Source of the DNA: Gnetum montanum
Lineage: Eukaryota; Streptophyta; Gnetopsida; Gnetales; Gnetaceae
Length of the DNA stretch: 64,000 nt
Assembly: GCA_015680685.1 (NCBI GenBank)
Contig: MNCI01011846.1
Coordinates: forward strand, 291,141-355,140
Direction: 5' to 3'
Positions 29,301-43,176 of this stretch are shown piece by piece. The notes beneath the pieces were generated by a model, which saw only the letters and a list, made by a program, of their open reading frames with translations, searched no databases and was not told the DNA's origin. Position 1 is the first letter of the stretch, and each line of letters begins with the position of its first letter. A program made the translations under genes and the position numbers.

Positions 29301-32300
29301 GATCTACTTGTTCAATCTTTATGATTTTCAGAATTTGTTTGTCACACTAAAAGCTTATACTATTTAAGCACACAATAGATTCAAATAATGCATCATGTAT
29401 AAAAATTATTGAAATTGAACTAGTCCAACAGATCTATGGAAGTAATTAAAAATAGTTTTAGTTTCATTATTAAGAATATCTTCTTTTCATTTCTTAAAAA
29501 AGGTCTTCACTGTCCCACTAATAATAATTTATAATATTGGTAATTGAAGGGTTGTGGATATAGAAACTTATATCTTAGCAAACCTTAGATAATAAGTGCA
29601 ATATGATGTGTAGTTTGGGAAATGTGACACAAGTAACTTATTTCATATATGTGGATTTTAAGGGGTTCTCTCTCTCTCTCTGAGAGGAAACAGATATTTA
29701 AAGTATAATACATTAAGATATAAAGAATAATATAGATCAAGACATAGATATTTTATTGAGAATTCATAAACAATGACATATCTAAATATTATATGACTTA
29801 TTACAATTAAAACATTTTCACAAGTATATCTAATCATTTTTACAGGTGTTTATTTCAGCATTGATTTTAATTGCTGTATGTAGTGGCAAGGAAAATACTT
29901 ACAAGAAATTAGTTCTAACAGAATTTGCTTTCCCTAACGGAAATTACTTCTCAAAGTGTAGGATTACATACTAGTTATATAGGATTCCATGTTGTCTCTT
30001 TTCAATAATGCTCTTATAAATAAGATACTTTATTTTTATTGCTAATGGATCTAAATAATGAGTTATTGATCTTACTTCACAATATATATTTATTTAAATT
30101 TTGGATTGCCTATCTCATAATTCAAGTTTCAAGCTAGTATTAGGTAAGAGTTTGCCAATTTGAGTCATACATGAGGCATCGTTATTTTCCTCTATAATTC
30201 CTTTAATGTATCATGCATATTGATTGTATGTCTTGTTTCCAAAAAGCTTCCTATTATTCAAGATCCACTTCACAATTAAATGATGTCATGCAAAAATACA
30301 ATATTCTAGTCACTCATACTAGGTACTATTCTCATTTCTTATTACATGTTGAGTTATGTTACACTTCAATGATGTAGCTACTAATTTAGTTCTCTTTCTC
30401 CCTCTCTCTCTCTTTTTATTGTGTGTTAAGCTTTTGATGAAATGTGTTTTTCAACGGCTAAGATATCTTAGCCCCGATATCAGATCTGATGCTACATTGA
30501 TACCATGGGATGCCTGCTTGTCTATAAATACAGCACTTGGGTGCACAATCCAAATAACTTTCATTCAACCCTTAGGTAGATTCTTGCAGTTTTGTTTCAT
30601 AGTTTTATCGATAGAGTGAATGCCTACAGTGTGGTGTTGAGCAGTTGTACGAAATCTTTATTCAAGTGAAGTTTACTTGGGCACAATTCATGTCCAAAAA
30701 TAAAGATTGATATTGTTTTTCATAATTGCAGCATCCACTTAGTTTTACTATTTTACTTAACATAGTTTTTACTATTTTATTAGTTTAATCATTTATATTT
30801 CCAAGTATTTTACTTCACTTCTTCATTAGTAAGGCTGAATTAGTACGACTAGTTTTGAGTGTTTAAGTGTAATCATTTGATAATCCCAACAGTGTTATTA
30901 CTTGGTGCACCTAATAACATAACACTTGGTAACTTAGTAACCATTACATGAGCCCAAGACATGTACGATAAGCCAAGACCAAATGCTCATCGCTCTAGGC
31001 TAGAGTAGATTTACATTACTATCATTACATAGACTTAGGGCTAAATTTTATTCATCGCTAGAAGTAATTAGGGTCTAACAACATCAATTGTCATATGCCT
31101 CACTTTGGACTAAACCATACATGACAAAGCTACCCCTACTCCAAGTGGGAAGACAGTGTCCTGTGATCAATGCTTAACAATCTAGATGCTACAACTAGTC
31201 CCATCCATAGAATTCAACTAGATCATGCGTGAAAGCTTGTAATTCATATGGTTGGGCGTAGGGGTACCTGTCATTCATCATTGGCACCGTTGCCAGGGAT
31301 GGTGCTAGTTATCTCAATTAGTTATATTATAAACGATTGTTATAAAGGTATTAATAATCTATCTTTTAAAACATGTCTTCTCACATAGGACCAATAATGC
31401 ATTATATGATGAAAAACGTGTAGAAGAAATGATAGGACCTATACTAAAGTGAATTGTAGTGAACAATCACAAGTAGGGATTTCATATGCTCAATTAGACC
31501 CTTACTACACTCAAAGACTATGTTCAACTAATGTAGACAATCCTAGAGAAGATGAAGTGCATCCTATAATAAGGAGGGCCTCAAAGCCTAAGACCTTCTC
31601 TAAACCTAAAAAAGATAGATCAAGGGATCATGGGGGAAGATATAGGAGCGATGATGAATCTTTCAATCCCCCATATTCCTCTTCCTCTTCCACGTCTAGT
31701 TTTGATGAAGATGAATGTAGGTATAGAAATAGAGATACACTAAGGGGTCAAGTCAAAGATAAAAATAGAAATAGATGAGATCATCAAAGTGAACATAGAT
31801 GAGATCATCATAATCAGACAAATAGAGATTGAAATTATCACCATCACATGTCTAATGATGGTGAACCCTTCTTGGCTACTAAGAGCATGACACAAATAAT
31901 AAACGTAGTTAGAATGCCCCATAGGCACCAAAGGGAAAATCGCATCAAAAGGCTTGATATGAATAACATCCCTAAATTTGCAAGAGGCTATAATTCTAAT
32001 CCATAACATCACTTACAAGCCTTTCATGATGCTTGCGCCTTACAGAACATCGAGAGTGAGTGGCAAAAGATTAAGCTCTTTCCAAGGACACTAATAAACA
32101 AAGCTAAAAGTTGGTATAGATCGTTCAAACCATATTCAATCCAGCAATGGTCCACAATGCTAGAACTCTTCAACAAGAAATACCAAACCTATGCAATAGT
32201 GTCCAACCTAAGAAAACAAATCCAAGGATGGAGGCAAGAAAAACATGAATCCTTGGATGTGGCCTTGGATAGATATTATTCGCTACTACATAGATGTCCA

Positions 32301-35300
32301 TGTTATGATTTCTCTCAAAAAGAGCAACTTTATCACATCAAAGATGGGCTTCATAACCAAATGAGAGAGACCCTTGGGATTTATGCCCAAGGTCGATTAT
32401 TCGAATTGAAAGCCCATTAAATACAAGGGCTAATCGAACAAGTGGCAAAAGAAGAAGGAGAGCTATGTAAATGAGAGAATGTCGAGGAATATAATTGGGA
32501 TCCAACTCTTCAAAAGGAAGGGATCCATATCTATGATGAGGAAAAAGAGGCAACTCTTGATGAGGTGATTTTACAACAAACCTTGCCAATAAAAAAGTCT
32601 ATTGCTAAGTTGAAAGCACGAATAGATAAGATGTGTGAGTTTATGAATGAAAAAGTCACAACCTACGTGAAAACCATAGAGGAGAAGGTGGCACAAAACA
32701 AATCAAGTGATCAAAACAATAAGAGAAAAAAGAACAAAGAAGCAAGTAGGAACACTTACCAGTAAAAAGGGAAAATAGTTGTAGTAGAAGAGGTTATAGC
32801 CTCAACCACAGAAGAGGATGATGAATGTGACATCTACCAATACAACTACATCTACAAGAGTTTGGGACTTTTACTTTGAATCCCAAGTTCATAGAAAAGC
32901 AAATGCCTAAGAAATTACCTTACTCACAAGGTAGTTATAGACAATCCTGCCACCAATTGTACTATTTCAGTGGGATGCCTTATCAACCTCAACACTACTA
33001 TCAATCGTAGTGGCAAAACCCATAGTCATGGGGGATGCCATCAACAAACCAGCAATACCCTTATTGCCAATCAGACCCGTATAACTACTATGGTCAACAA
33101 CCTATTTCTCCATATGGTTCTACTTCCTCTACCTCAAATTACTACTACCACTCTCCCAAATATCATTGACCTGTAACATCCCCTATGGGATCACCATCTC
33201 AAACCTCTTATCCTCCACGACATCCTCAATATTCTCATACTTCCCTCCACCATATGTCACCACCAACAACATAGGGAGGATTGGCACCACAACATCAACA
33301 GAAGAATGCCACTTGTGCTATGAACATACAAGTAAATGATAATGTTAGTAGATCTCAGCAAGAGTCTTGAAAACGTCCATTCTTTAGGACAATTTCCACA
33401 CATGGGCACAAAACTCATAGACCTGTTGGCTCATCAAAACCAACACAAGGACAGCCAAATGAAACATCCTTCCTCACCAAAACAATGTCTTCCAATCTGA
33501 CGCAAGAGGAAACACCCATTACCACTCTAGTGCAAAACATAACAAATGAACCTACCACTCTAGAGAAACAGGCAATTCCATGCATTGCTACTGAAAAAGA
33601 AGTGTGCAGTTGTGGAATGACCTTCCAAAATGTCAACACAGTCATTGCACCAATCCACAACAAATATGAAAAACAAGTGTGTGCACAAGAGAGAGCAAGG
33701 GTCACTAAATCAAAAGACACTAGGGCAACAACAACTAAGAACTTCAAATTATCCAAAACGTGCATGGACCAATTTGTACCACTTCTTAATTCCCATTCTA
33801 AGAAAATGATTCCAACTAAGAACTTACAAATGGAAATACAAAACCACAATCGTATGCCACTAGAAAGAGGAACTAAGGACTTAGATGATCAAAATTCAAT
33901 TACCATCAAGATTACATGGGACGATAACCGAAAAACTAAGTCACTCAACATGGTAAGTGAGAAACCTCAAGTGTATGATCTAGGGGAACTAGGGTTTATT
34001 TTTCAAACACTCGTCCATGAGTTCAATCGTGGGGGAGACACCAATCATGATCAAGGAATTAATAAGAGTTTTCCAATTTTTTTGATTTACAATTTCTTTT
34101 TGATTTCTAATTTTTTATGCCTTTTGACATTTCTCACCAATTTCCACATTCTTTGATATCTTTTCATTCTTTTATACTTTTTCATTTTTTTAAAATTATT
34201 TGCAATTCTTTGATATTTTCTGCTTCTTTTTAGCCTTTCTCATTCTTAATATCTTTTACAATTTTTCATACTTTGTTTACATGTTACTTGTACATATTTC
34301 TATCAGTTTTGAATAAAACACATTAAGTATAAAGCAAGATGTAGTCCCAATAAGGTGAAGCTTTCTCTATGTTATCAAATCATAAGGGACTAATTATTTG
34401 TATAGTAAGACAACACCACCCATCCATCCATTTCAATAATAAGAGGTTCTTACCATGGCCATAATGATATTCTTTCCATCATCAAACTAAGAATAAATTT
34501 GTGATCATTATGCTTATACAAAAAAGTAAAGAACCAAGGGGGAATGTGAACGGTGTGACATCAAGGGCACTTGTGGAATCTCTTATACCACTACTGTATG
34601 TTCTATCATGTTGCTAAGGTTGTAATTATATCCTTGTAGATCTAACGAAAAATGTGAGTAAGAGAACAATAAGTGTTGCCTTACCATATCACTGGAAAGA
34701 CATGTTACCCATGCCTAAAGGTAGTCCTCTAGTAAGGTTGATACAGATGAAAATAAAACTTAAGCACAAAATAAATTTTGGGGGGTCACACCAGAAGGAC
34801 ATGTCACCCATGCCTAAAGGTAGGTGACTTCTCAGGAATCTAAAAAAATAAACCGTGCAATGAATTAACTCCTCCCTTGGACAATAAGCCAAGTGGTAAT
34901 ACTTTTTGCAACTGTGGTAGTCTTATGGTTGTAAATCCAAGAGATTAAACAATGCAATGTCACTAAAAAGTGGTTTGAACTTGGTTTGAATTTTGGAAAG
35001 AAGGGCTAATGATTACTTTGACCATTAATAACACACAAAGATTCATTATGCCTATGGTAAGACACCTCACATCCCGATTATAGCAATCCTTTCTACAGTC
35101 CATCTCACCTCACTGTATATTTAATCATAACTTGTGGTTTTATATAATATAGAGTTATTTTCCCAATATGGTAATACTAACATATGTGCTTTGCTAGACA
35201 AGTATGTCTTACATTTTCAACTCCTTGAGTGCCTAAGGACACTTTTATATGTGGTTATACAAGGGCACTAAGGGCTGGAGCTTGCTTTGGGGACAACCCA

Positions 35301-38300
35301 CTCGTATAACTCTTGTATTTCATACTTGCCAAGAAATTTCACATCATCTTGTGCCTTCCAAAACATCTAATAAACTTCCCATATCATCTAATAATCTATC
35401 TGTACATTAGAAATTCATTATCAATTTCTTATTCATACCATAAACTTTCGTTGCTTGAGATTCCTTCTTCATGAACCTTGAACTATAACTTATTGAAAAC
35501 TATGCATCACTCATGGCCCATGCCCCTCTAGAAAAGATTTACATCTTTCAGACATTCCATTTGACTCATTTTTTTCCAAGAAATATCAATGAAAAATTTG
35601 AATTTTTTAACGATGACATCATAGTTATGATGTCATATCTACAATATATGATCTACGATGTTGCGAATATAAAAATAGTATATATACCCATGGGCGTTAG
35701 TGAAATTTTGCATTTCTCTCATTTGTAGCAAGAGAAGTTTTTGCAATTTTGTCCTCAACCCTCTTGCACACTAGCTTCCAAAGGCCATAACTTCACCCTC
35801 GTAGCTCTGACTTCCAAAATTATTCAATCTTGTTAATCCCATAGCACTCAACTTAGTCATGGGGGTGCATTGCATGATATAAGTGAACAAAAATTTGAAA
35901 TTTTGAACCACAAATTCCTAACGCCTAGAAGATATTATAAAGGGTAAGTACCTGAAGATAATAAGAACCTTAAAGTTCATCAATCAAACTAAGGCCAGAA
36001 ATATTCAAATAATACTCTTAATATACCATATCAACTATTTTAGGCCATAATAAGCAAGGGAACAATAGAAGGTCATAAGTAACTAAAAGATATTACACCT
36101 AAGGGGTTTCTTTTTAAAAATTTTTCGAAATCTACAATTGTAGTAAGATAAGAACTTGATCTAACCAAGGGCATGAGCAAGATAAAGAACTATTAAGAAT
36201 TGATAGGAACACCCTAATAATTTCAAACCCCTATTGATTGCAAATGGTCCCGAAGAGTATACCAAAAGGAGGATCTTCACAACATGGGAGCAAAAAAGCA
36301 AGAGGTTGTGGGAGAGGCTGAACAAGAAAAACAAACCCCACAACCAGAACACGTAGAGAAGGAGGCTCAATCATATAGCATTCATCAAGAAACTCCTACT
36401 ATAGAGAACTCAACCCAAGGAGAGGCAAAAATTCCACAAGCACCTAAATAAGGATAGTGTCTCATGTTGTCACCATATTGCCTTTAGGCCATCCAAGAAG
36501 ATTGATCATGTCCACAATCATTGTGAAACTAAATTTTGGTCCCTTTATGAAATTTTCTCCAGAAGCAGTGAAGACACAACTCCAAGCATTTCTATTATGG
36601 CCCACACTAACCAACAGTGGTGAATGGAACTTAGGAAAAACATACCAATTCTGGCAAAACAAATAAGCCAATGCTATAGTGGAACTTGGAGGAGTCTTTG
36701 TGTCATACTCCGTAAAAAGGACATATGGAAAAAGAAGATAGGGACAAAAGAGGAGAAACTTTCCAGAAGCCTGACGACAAAGGGAAGAAGCTGATGGAAG
36801 AGCCACCACTGCCTGAAATATGAACTACATCAAGCCACTTCATTTTTTTATTTTTTATTTTTTATTTTTATTTTTGTTTTGTCATGTAACTGTCTCATTT
36901 TTGTACACACCACTATGGCACTCAAAGTCAGTTAGTAGTTAGAGTCAGTCAATAACCCCATACCTTCCCAATATTTTGTAAGGAACTTGTTCCTCCGTTT
37001 GTTCCCCCGTTTGTTCCCTCAAGGACAAGTTTTCATTCAATCGTGGGGGTATGATGAATTGTGTTTTTCAACGGCTAAGATATCTTAGCCCCAATATCTT
37101 AGCCTTGATATCTTAACCCAATATTGGATCTCATGCTATGTTATCAAATATCTGATATTGCGGGATCTGTACCTACCTATAAATATGGTACTTGGGCACA
37201 TGATCCAAAATACTTTCATTTCACTCTTAGGTAGGTTCTTGCAGTTTTGTTTCATAGTTTTAGCAATAAGAGTGAATGCCCATAGTGTGGTGTTGAGCAA
37301 TTGTATAGAATCTTTATTCAAGTGAAGTGTACTTGAACACAGTTCATGTCCAAAGATAAAGATCAAGATTGATTTTCATCATTGCAGCATTCACTTAGTT
37401 TTACTATTTTACTTGGCATAGTTTTTACTATTTTATTAGTTTAATCATTTACATTTCCAAGTATTTTCCTTCACTTGTTCATTAGTAAGGCGAAATTAGT
37501 ATGACTACTTTCGAGCATTTAAGTGTAATCATTTGGTAATCCCAGTAGTGGTATTGCTTGGTTCGCCCAGTAGCATAACACTTGGCAACCTAGTAATAGT
37601 TACATGAGTCCAAGACATGTATGGTAAGCCAAGATCGAATGCTTATCGCTCTAGGCTAGAGTAGATTTACATTGTTATCATTACTTAGACTTAGGATTAA
37701 ATCTCATTCCCAATTATGTTTATTGGTAGAAGTAATCAGGGCCTAACAACATCAATTATCGTATGCCTCACTTTGGACTAAACCATATGTGACAAAGTTA
37801 CCACTAGTCCAAGTGGAAAGATAGCGTCTTGCAATCAATGCTTAATAATCTAGATGCCACAACTAGTCCCATCCATGGAATTCAATCAGATCATGCGTGC
37901 ACGCTTGTGATTCGTATGGTTGGGCGTAGGGGTACTTGTCATTTATCAACTTTCATTAATAAAAGTAATTTTTCTATAATTATCTTTACGTTGTGCAAGA
38001 TTCTAAATTACTCCCAACTTCTTCCACCAATGCTTAGATTGTTAATTCTTCAATAGATGTGTCAATTTTTGTTGGTTCTCAAAATGCAGGGCTATAAGCA
38101 TGTCTTCTTCTAGTAATGTTGTTGTAAATACAACACCTAATTTTGTTTTTCCTAAAGATATATATGAGTTATTGGCTACTAAACTTATATCATGATAATG
38201 TGTTTATTCAAATTTTCAGTTCCCTATCTTGTAATTGAATTTTCATTTCACAATTAAATAATGTGATGAAAAAGTATGTCATTCAATTTATTCATGTCAA

Positions 38301-41300
38301 GTATTATTATCGTGTTTTTCTACTTGTTGAGAAAGGTAATGCTTTGATGGTATAACATACCCTAGATATAAGGTAATTTACACATAAGCATGTAGTGTTA
38401 ATAATTCATAAGGGAATCTAGATGTTGCAAGTGATGTAAATGTTATTTGGGCTAGGATCATCCCCCCTACTAACAATTAATTTCTTAATTTCAATTTTTC
38501 AAAATATCAAGTGTAACATTGTACACCTAAAAAAATCTCTAAAATGGTAATGTTTTTATTTCTATATTATTTTTGGTACTTTCTACTTAGTATTACATAG
38601 GTGATATATTCTATAGTTTTGTGTCTTATTATTAATATTATTTTTAGAGTTTGACACAACCCTCCCTTTGGTCGGATGATGCAACATATCTTGCATATCA
38701 AATCATATATACATCAGCATGTAATGTCAATTAATTATAAGTAGACTCTAAATTTTCATATCGAATCTAACAAATATTCCATGGTTAATTGTTGTATTAA
38801 GCTCTTTAATCTTCATTAAATTTCAAAAACTTAAGCAACATATTATTAATCTTCTTAATCTCGTTAACTATATGGAATTTGTTTATATACCATATAGTTC
38901 TTGAAGTTCTTTTTTAGTTGAAATCAATCTTCTTAATCATCAAAAGAAATTGGTTTTGGAAAAAAGTAGTAAGACTTAACTTCAACAAATTATATACTAT
39001 AATCTTTCCAACCACTACAGCTATTTTTCATGAAAGAAACTTGTTTTATGCATATGTTCTTTGCTCAAAAAAAAAAAAAAGCTAAAGAGAGGGAAAGAAA
39101 CATGCTTAAGTTAACCATAGGAAAAATTATGGTGAGATCAAGGTTAGAAAAAACAAGAAGAAGTATCCTTTCATTCAAATTAGGCAAGAGGTTACGTGTT
39201 TGAGTTATACATGATATTCCTCTATAAATCTTTTAATGTATCATTTTGGCTATATGCTTTCAAGTGTACCTATAATTAAGTTATTTTGGGTATTAATGCC
39301 CTCATACTTTCATTTAAATTCAGTAAAAGCTTCATTTTGAAGAAGTTTATCAAAATTGAAACTAAATGACTATACATATCTACAAGACATATAGCCAACC
39401 CTAAACAATGAGGTGGTAGGCTAGGAATAAGACTATTGATTTGAAAGCTCCAAGTCATGGGTTTGATTCTAGTGAGCAATGTTGAGCTATAAAGTTCTAA
39501 TTAGACTATAAATCTTGGGGTATACTTATATTACAATTATTTTAGGGTTATAATACCTCTCCTAAAACTTTATATCAGAATATTACCTATTGGAATCGAA
39601 TCCATAATGTGGAGTTTCCAAATTAAGAGTTGAACCACTTGGCTAACACCTTAATTTTTTTTTATAAAAGATCATTGCCCAAAGGCTTAATGCTCGTTTT
39701 ACCATGGTGGGATCCTACGAGGGCAATAGACAAGTGAAAACCTAACCTCTTTTAAGTACCTGCACTAAGGATCAAACCTAGGTCTTACAACTTGAAAAAC
39801 AAGCACCTTACCATCACTCCAAGTGGTGGTCTCTCTTATTTTTCTCTATAGATTTAAATATTTTGATACGATTTAAATTTACATAATATGACATCACATG
39901 TTTTCTTTATTATTATTTTACAAGTCACTTGTATACAACATAAAATAGTTTAACAATAAGGACATGCATCTCCTTAAGAGATAAACTTAGATTCTATCAT
40001 AAAAGATCTAAATTTACTAGTTCTATTTATAAGAGGTATCATGGATCATCATTTTGGAGCCTAGGTGCAACCACTAGAAGGAGGTTAGGCTTTTGCTCAT
40101 CTACCACCCTCCCAGGATCCCACCTTGATGGAATGAGCATTGAACTTCTAGGTGATAATCCTTTGGGTTATGAAAAGACTTTGTCAGGCTTGCTCTTTGA
40201 ATATTTTATGATTATTTTGAAGTAGTCACTTTGTTTGGATATATTTTATTAAAATTTTGTAAATTTTAGATAATTATAAAAATCTTTTATTTGAAAATAT
40301 ACTAATATTATTATAAATAAGTTTTACTCAATTAGTAGTAGGAACCATGAATCTTTAAAACGCCTCTATCTACATGCAATAATGAGATGTTTCTATATCA
40401 ATCTCATACTATAGGAACATAGATTCACCAATTTGGATGAATGATGCAAAAAACATAGATTCACCAAGATGAAGTTGAAAAGGGAATCTAGGATAGTAAG
40501 TAGTCTTCTTCTAATGATTATGGACTTTTAAAAGATAAACATAATTTTTTATACTTTGTATTATTGTAAAATATAGATTACATGTGACATTTTGAACACT
40601 TGAGTCATATAGCTATTTTATAAATAAATAATAATATATTATTGTTGTAAAAACTCTATCTTTACAAATTTAGACATTAAAGTTATTCTATTTTATCTTA
40701 TTTCATATCATTCTATTCTTTCTACCTAAAACTAATATTTTATTATGTCTATATAGACCTAAAGGATCTACCAAACAAATTAACTTATTTGGGCGAAAGG
40801 CCAACCTATCTAGCAGGACAATGATGGGAAGGATGTTCACACTATTTTGTGGACTCGTAAACTTGTCCAAAAATTTCTAAAATAGAGCTTCGCCAATGAA
40901 AATTTTTGATATGGAGGTTAGAAGCTTTAATAGTTATTTCTAAAATGGAGCTTTGTCAATGAAAATTTTTAATATGGAGATTAGAAACTTTAATAGTTAT
41001 TTCTAAGGTTCGCAGATTTGGTAATTAGAAACTTCAATGGTTATTTATCATACTGTGTTGTCTATTTTTTGAGATTTTAAAAGGCATTGTCATTTAGATT
41101 TGTTTTTATTTTTTGATACTTTGACGTAATGATGTGTGTGATTTAAGTATTATAGCTATAATGTCATTAGAAAGTGAAGGCAATGGAATCAACCTCTATA
41201 CTTTTAAAAAAACATATTGTTGATGCACCCATAACTGTTCAAGAACTACGTGATCAATTGCATAATGCTCCATTAATTTGATGCAACATGGTATCTCCAT

Positions 41301-43145
41301 TTGTGGTACACCATCCTCTTGGAGCAAATGTAAAGAAAAGCTAACTAACATGGTAAATCAATTACGAACACCTTTTTCTTTTACTCTCAGTGCAACAAAT
41401 GTCTATTTGCCTGAGCTACATAATCTAATGGAAGGAGATCCACCTAAAAATTCATCAAAATTGACACAATGGAGGCAAAATAATATCATAAAAATTCCAT
41501 ATATAATGGTGGAGTTCCTACATCATTGTCACATTGCATCCAAATAATCTTTTGATAAAGAAATTCTATGATGTTGACTATTGGATGCAATATGAGTGGC
41601 AACATCATGGATCTCCACATGTACATGGTTTTCTATGGATACAAGATGCTCTAAGGTAAATGAACTAGACCAAAATGATCCTAATGTCATGCGCATAGTA
41701 AAGAAATTTTTCAATTCAATTACAAATGCATAGAATCCAAGACTTACAGGGCAACCAAAGAATGTAAGTTCTTGTTTATCTTTTATGTACTTGGAGAAAT
41801 TGTTTGCTAATATTGCTTGGAATCTGCAAGAATTATTTTTTTCATTGATTTATCTTTCATTTTCCCTTTTCACTTAGGCTTTATGTGTAAATATGCTGCA
41901 TCATCCATGTGAATTTACTACTCAACAACTACAATGTATGCATCTAGAAATTGATTATGTTGATTTGCTTAATGAAGTTCAAAGACATACTATCTACAAA
42001 CCAAGTGTGTGCTTAATAAAACATAATGGTAGAGAAGTTTATAGGTACCAAATTTGCATCTAACTATTATTTCCTTAATGTTTCCTCACCATTTCATCAT
42101 TTTCAAGTAGCCAATAAACTTTATTTTATCTTAGTGTAAAAATTCTATAGATATATGTCTTCTCTTTCCTTTCAAGGTATAATGTTCTTTGGTCATTATC
42201 TTTAGAATTGAGTCCTTAGAGAGATCCCAAAAATAATAATGAGATTCCTTATGTTCCTTGAATAAATGATTCAAGGCTTAATGTTCATAATAGAATGTTG
42301 TTTTAGACATGGACGAAAAATACATATTTTGTCAAGTTGCAATATGTTGTCATAAAATATATTGCAAAATATGCAATTATATCTAAGAAAAAATCACAAT
42401 CTTTTCATGACATGTTGCTGCAAGTTTCAGAGACAATGCTCATGAAGATGTTTTGTCTATCTACAGAAGGCTCATGATAGATGCTATCACACATAGAGAC
42501 ATTAGTGCTATAGAAATTTGTCATATGTTGTATGAGTTTCCTTTGGTAGTGTAGTCATGTTTTCCGCACCATCAATGTTTCATGAGAGGTGTACAACACA
42601 ATTCTTATTAATGCAAAATAAACAAATTAAGATAAAAACTACACAACTATTATTAATGTTTATTAGAAATGAACGCTTCTTGTGAAGGGAGTATTATTGC
42701 TACAGGCTTTTAGAAAGTACAATTACAACATGAAGAACAAAGAGAACCCAACTTGAAATTCGCATCACCCAGAACTAGATGTTGTAAGATATTATCCTAA
42801 AGTTCTCATTCCACCAAAGCAATGGGAGCAAAGATGGATTAAATATTGTTGGGCTATGTTGTTACTGCATTATCCATTTACAGATGTGAAGTGAGATCTT
42901 AGTTTTAATGAAGAGGAGACTTAAATGAGTTGTTATATATATGCAAGAGTTTAATGTTTCAAAAATACCTCGAACAAACTTCAAAACAATAAATTAGATC
43001 AAGAGGGTGTAATGAAAATGAGAAATGGGTAGAGAGATAGAAGATGGATGAGTGATTTGGCTTTCATCAAACTTGTTACCTCATCAAGCAGTCAAGCTTC
43101 TAAGAGAGAATGATAATTTATAAGCTCCTCTTGGCCAATTCATAG

Positions 43146-43176
<31 letters not shown>

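Larger units (their letters stand above)
30435..37948 (+). mobile_element. LTR retrotransposon, Gypsy/Athila-like by primer site and gag, no polymerase seen
   Basis: Two LTRs (30435-31280 and 37052-37948) begin TGATGAA and end CATTCATCA or CATTTATCA. A tRNA-Asp-type primer site follows the left LTR, and a G-rich polypurine tract precedes the right one. The flanks are GCTTT and ACTTT, a 5-bp target duplication with one change, so this is a single insertion rather than two unrelated LTRs. The 5.8-kb interior holds a broken gag, a polar ORF and a small 3' ORF. Protease, RT, RNase H and integrase motifs were looked for and not seen. It lies in intron 1, antisense to the host gene. Confidence 0.92.

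Noticed and set aside
33415-33849. A 144-codon minus-strand frame inside the LTR element
   Set aside because: It is the mirror of the plus-strand polar ORF at 33485-34156, with no independent support.
39400-39480. A functional tRNA gene
   Set aside because: The A- and B-box-like text is present, but a full cloverleaf with paired acceptor and anticodon stems is not. The module recurs in diverged form, so it is SINE-like.
43148-43176. The GT run with GCACGCGCAC as a Z-DNA or recombination signal
   Set aside because: Simple microsatellite. Nothing else in the surroundings supports a special role.
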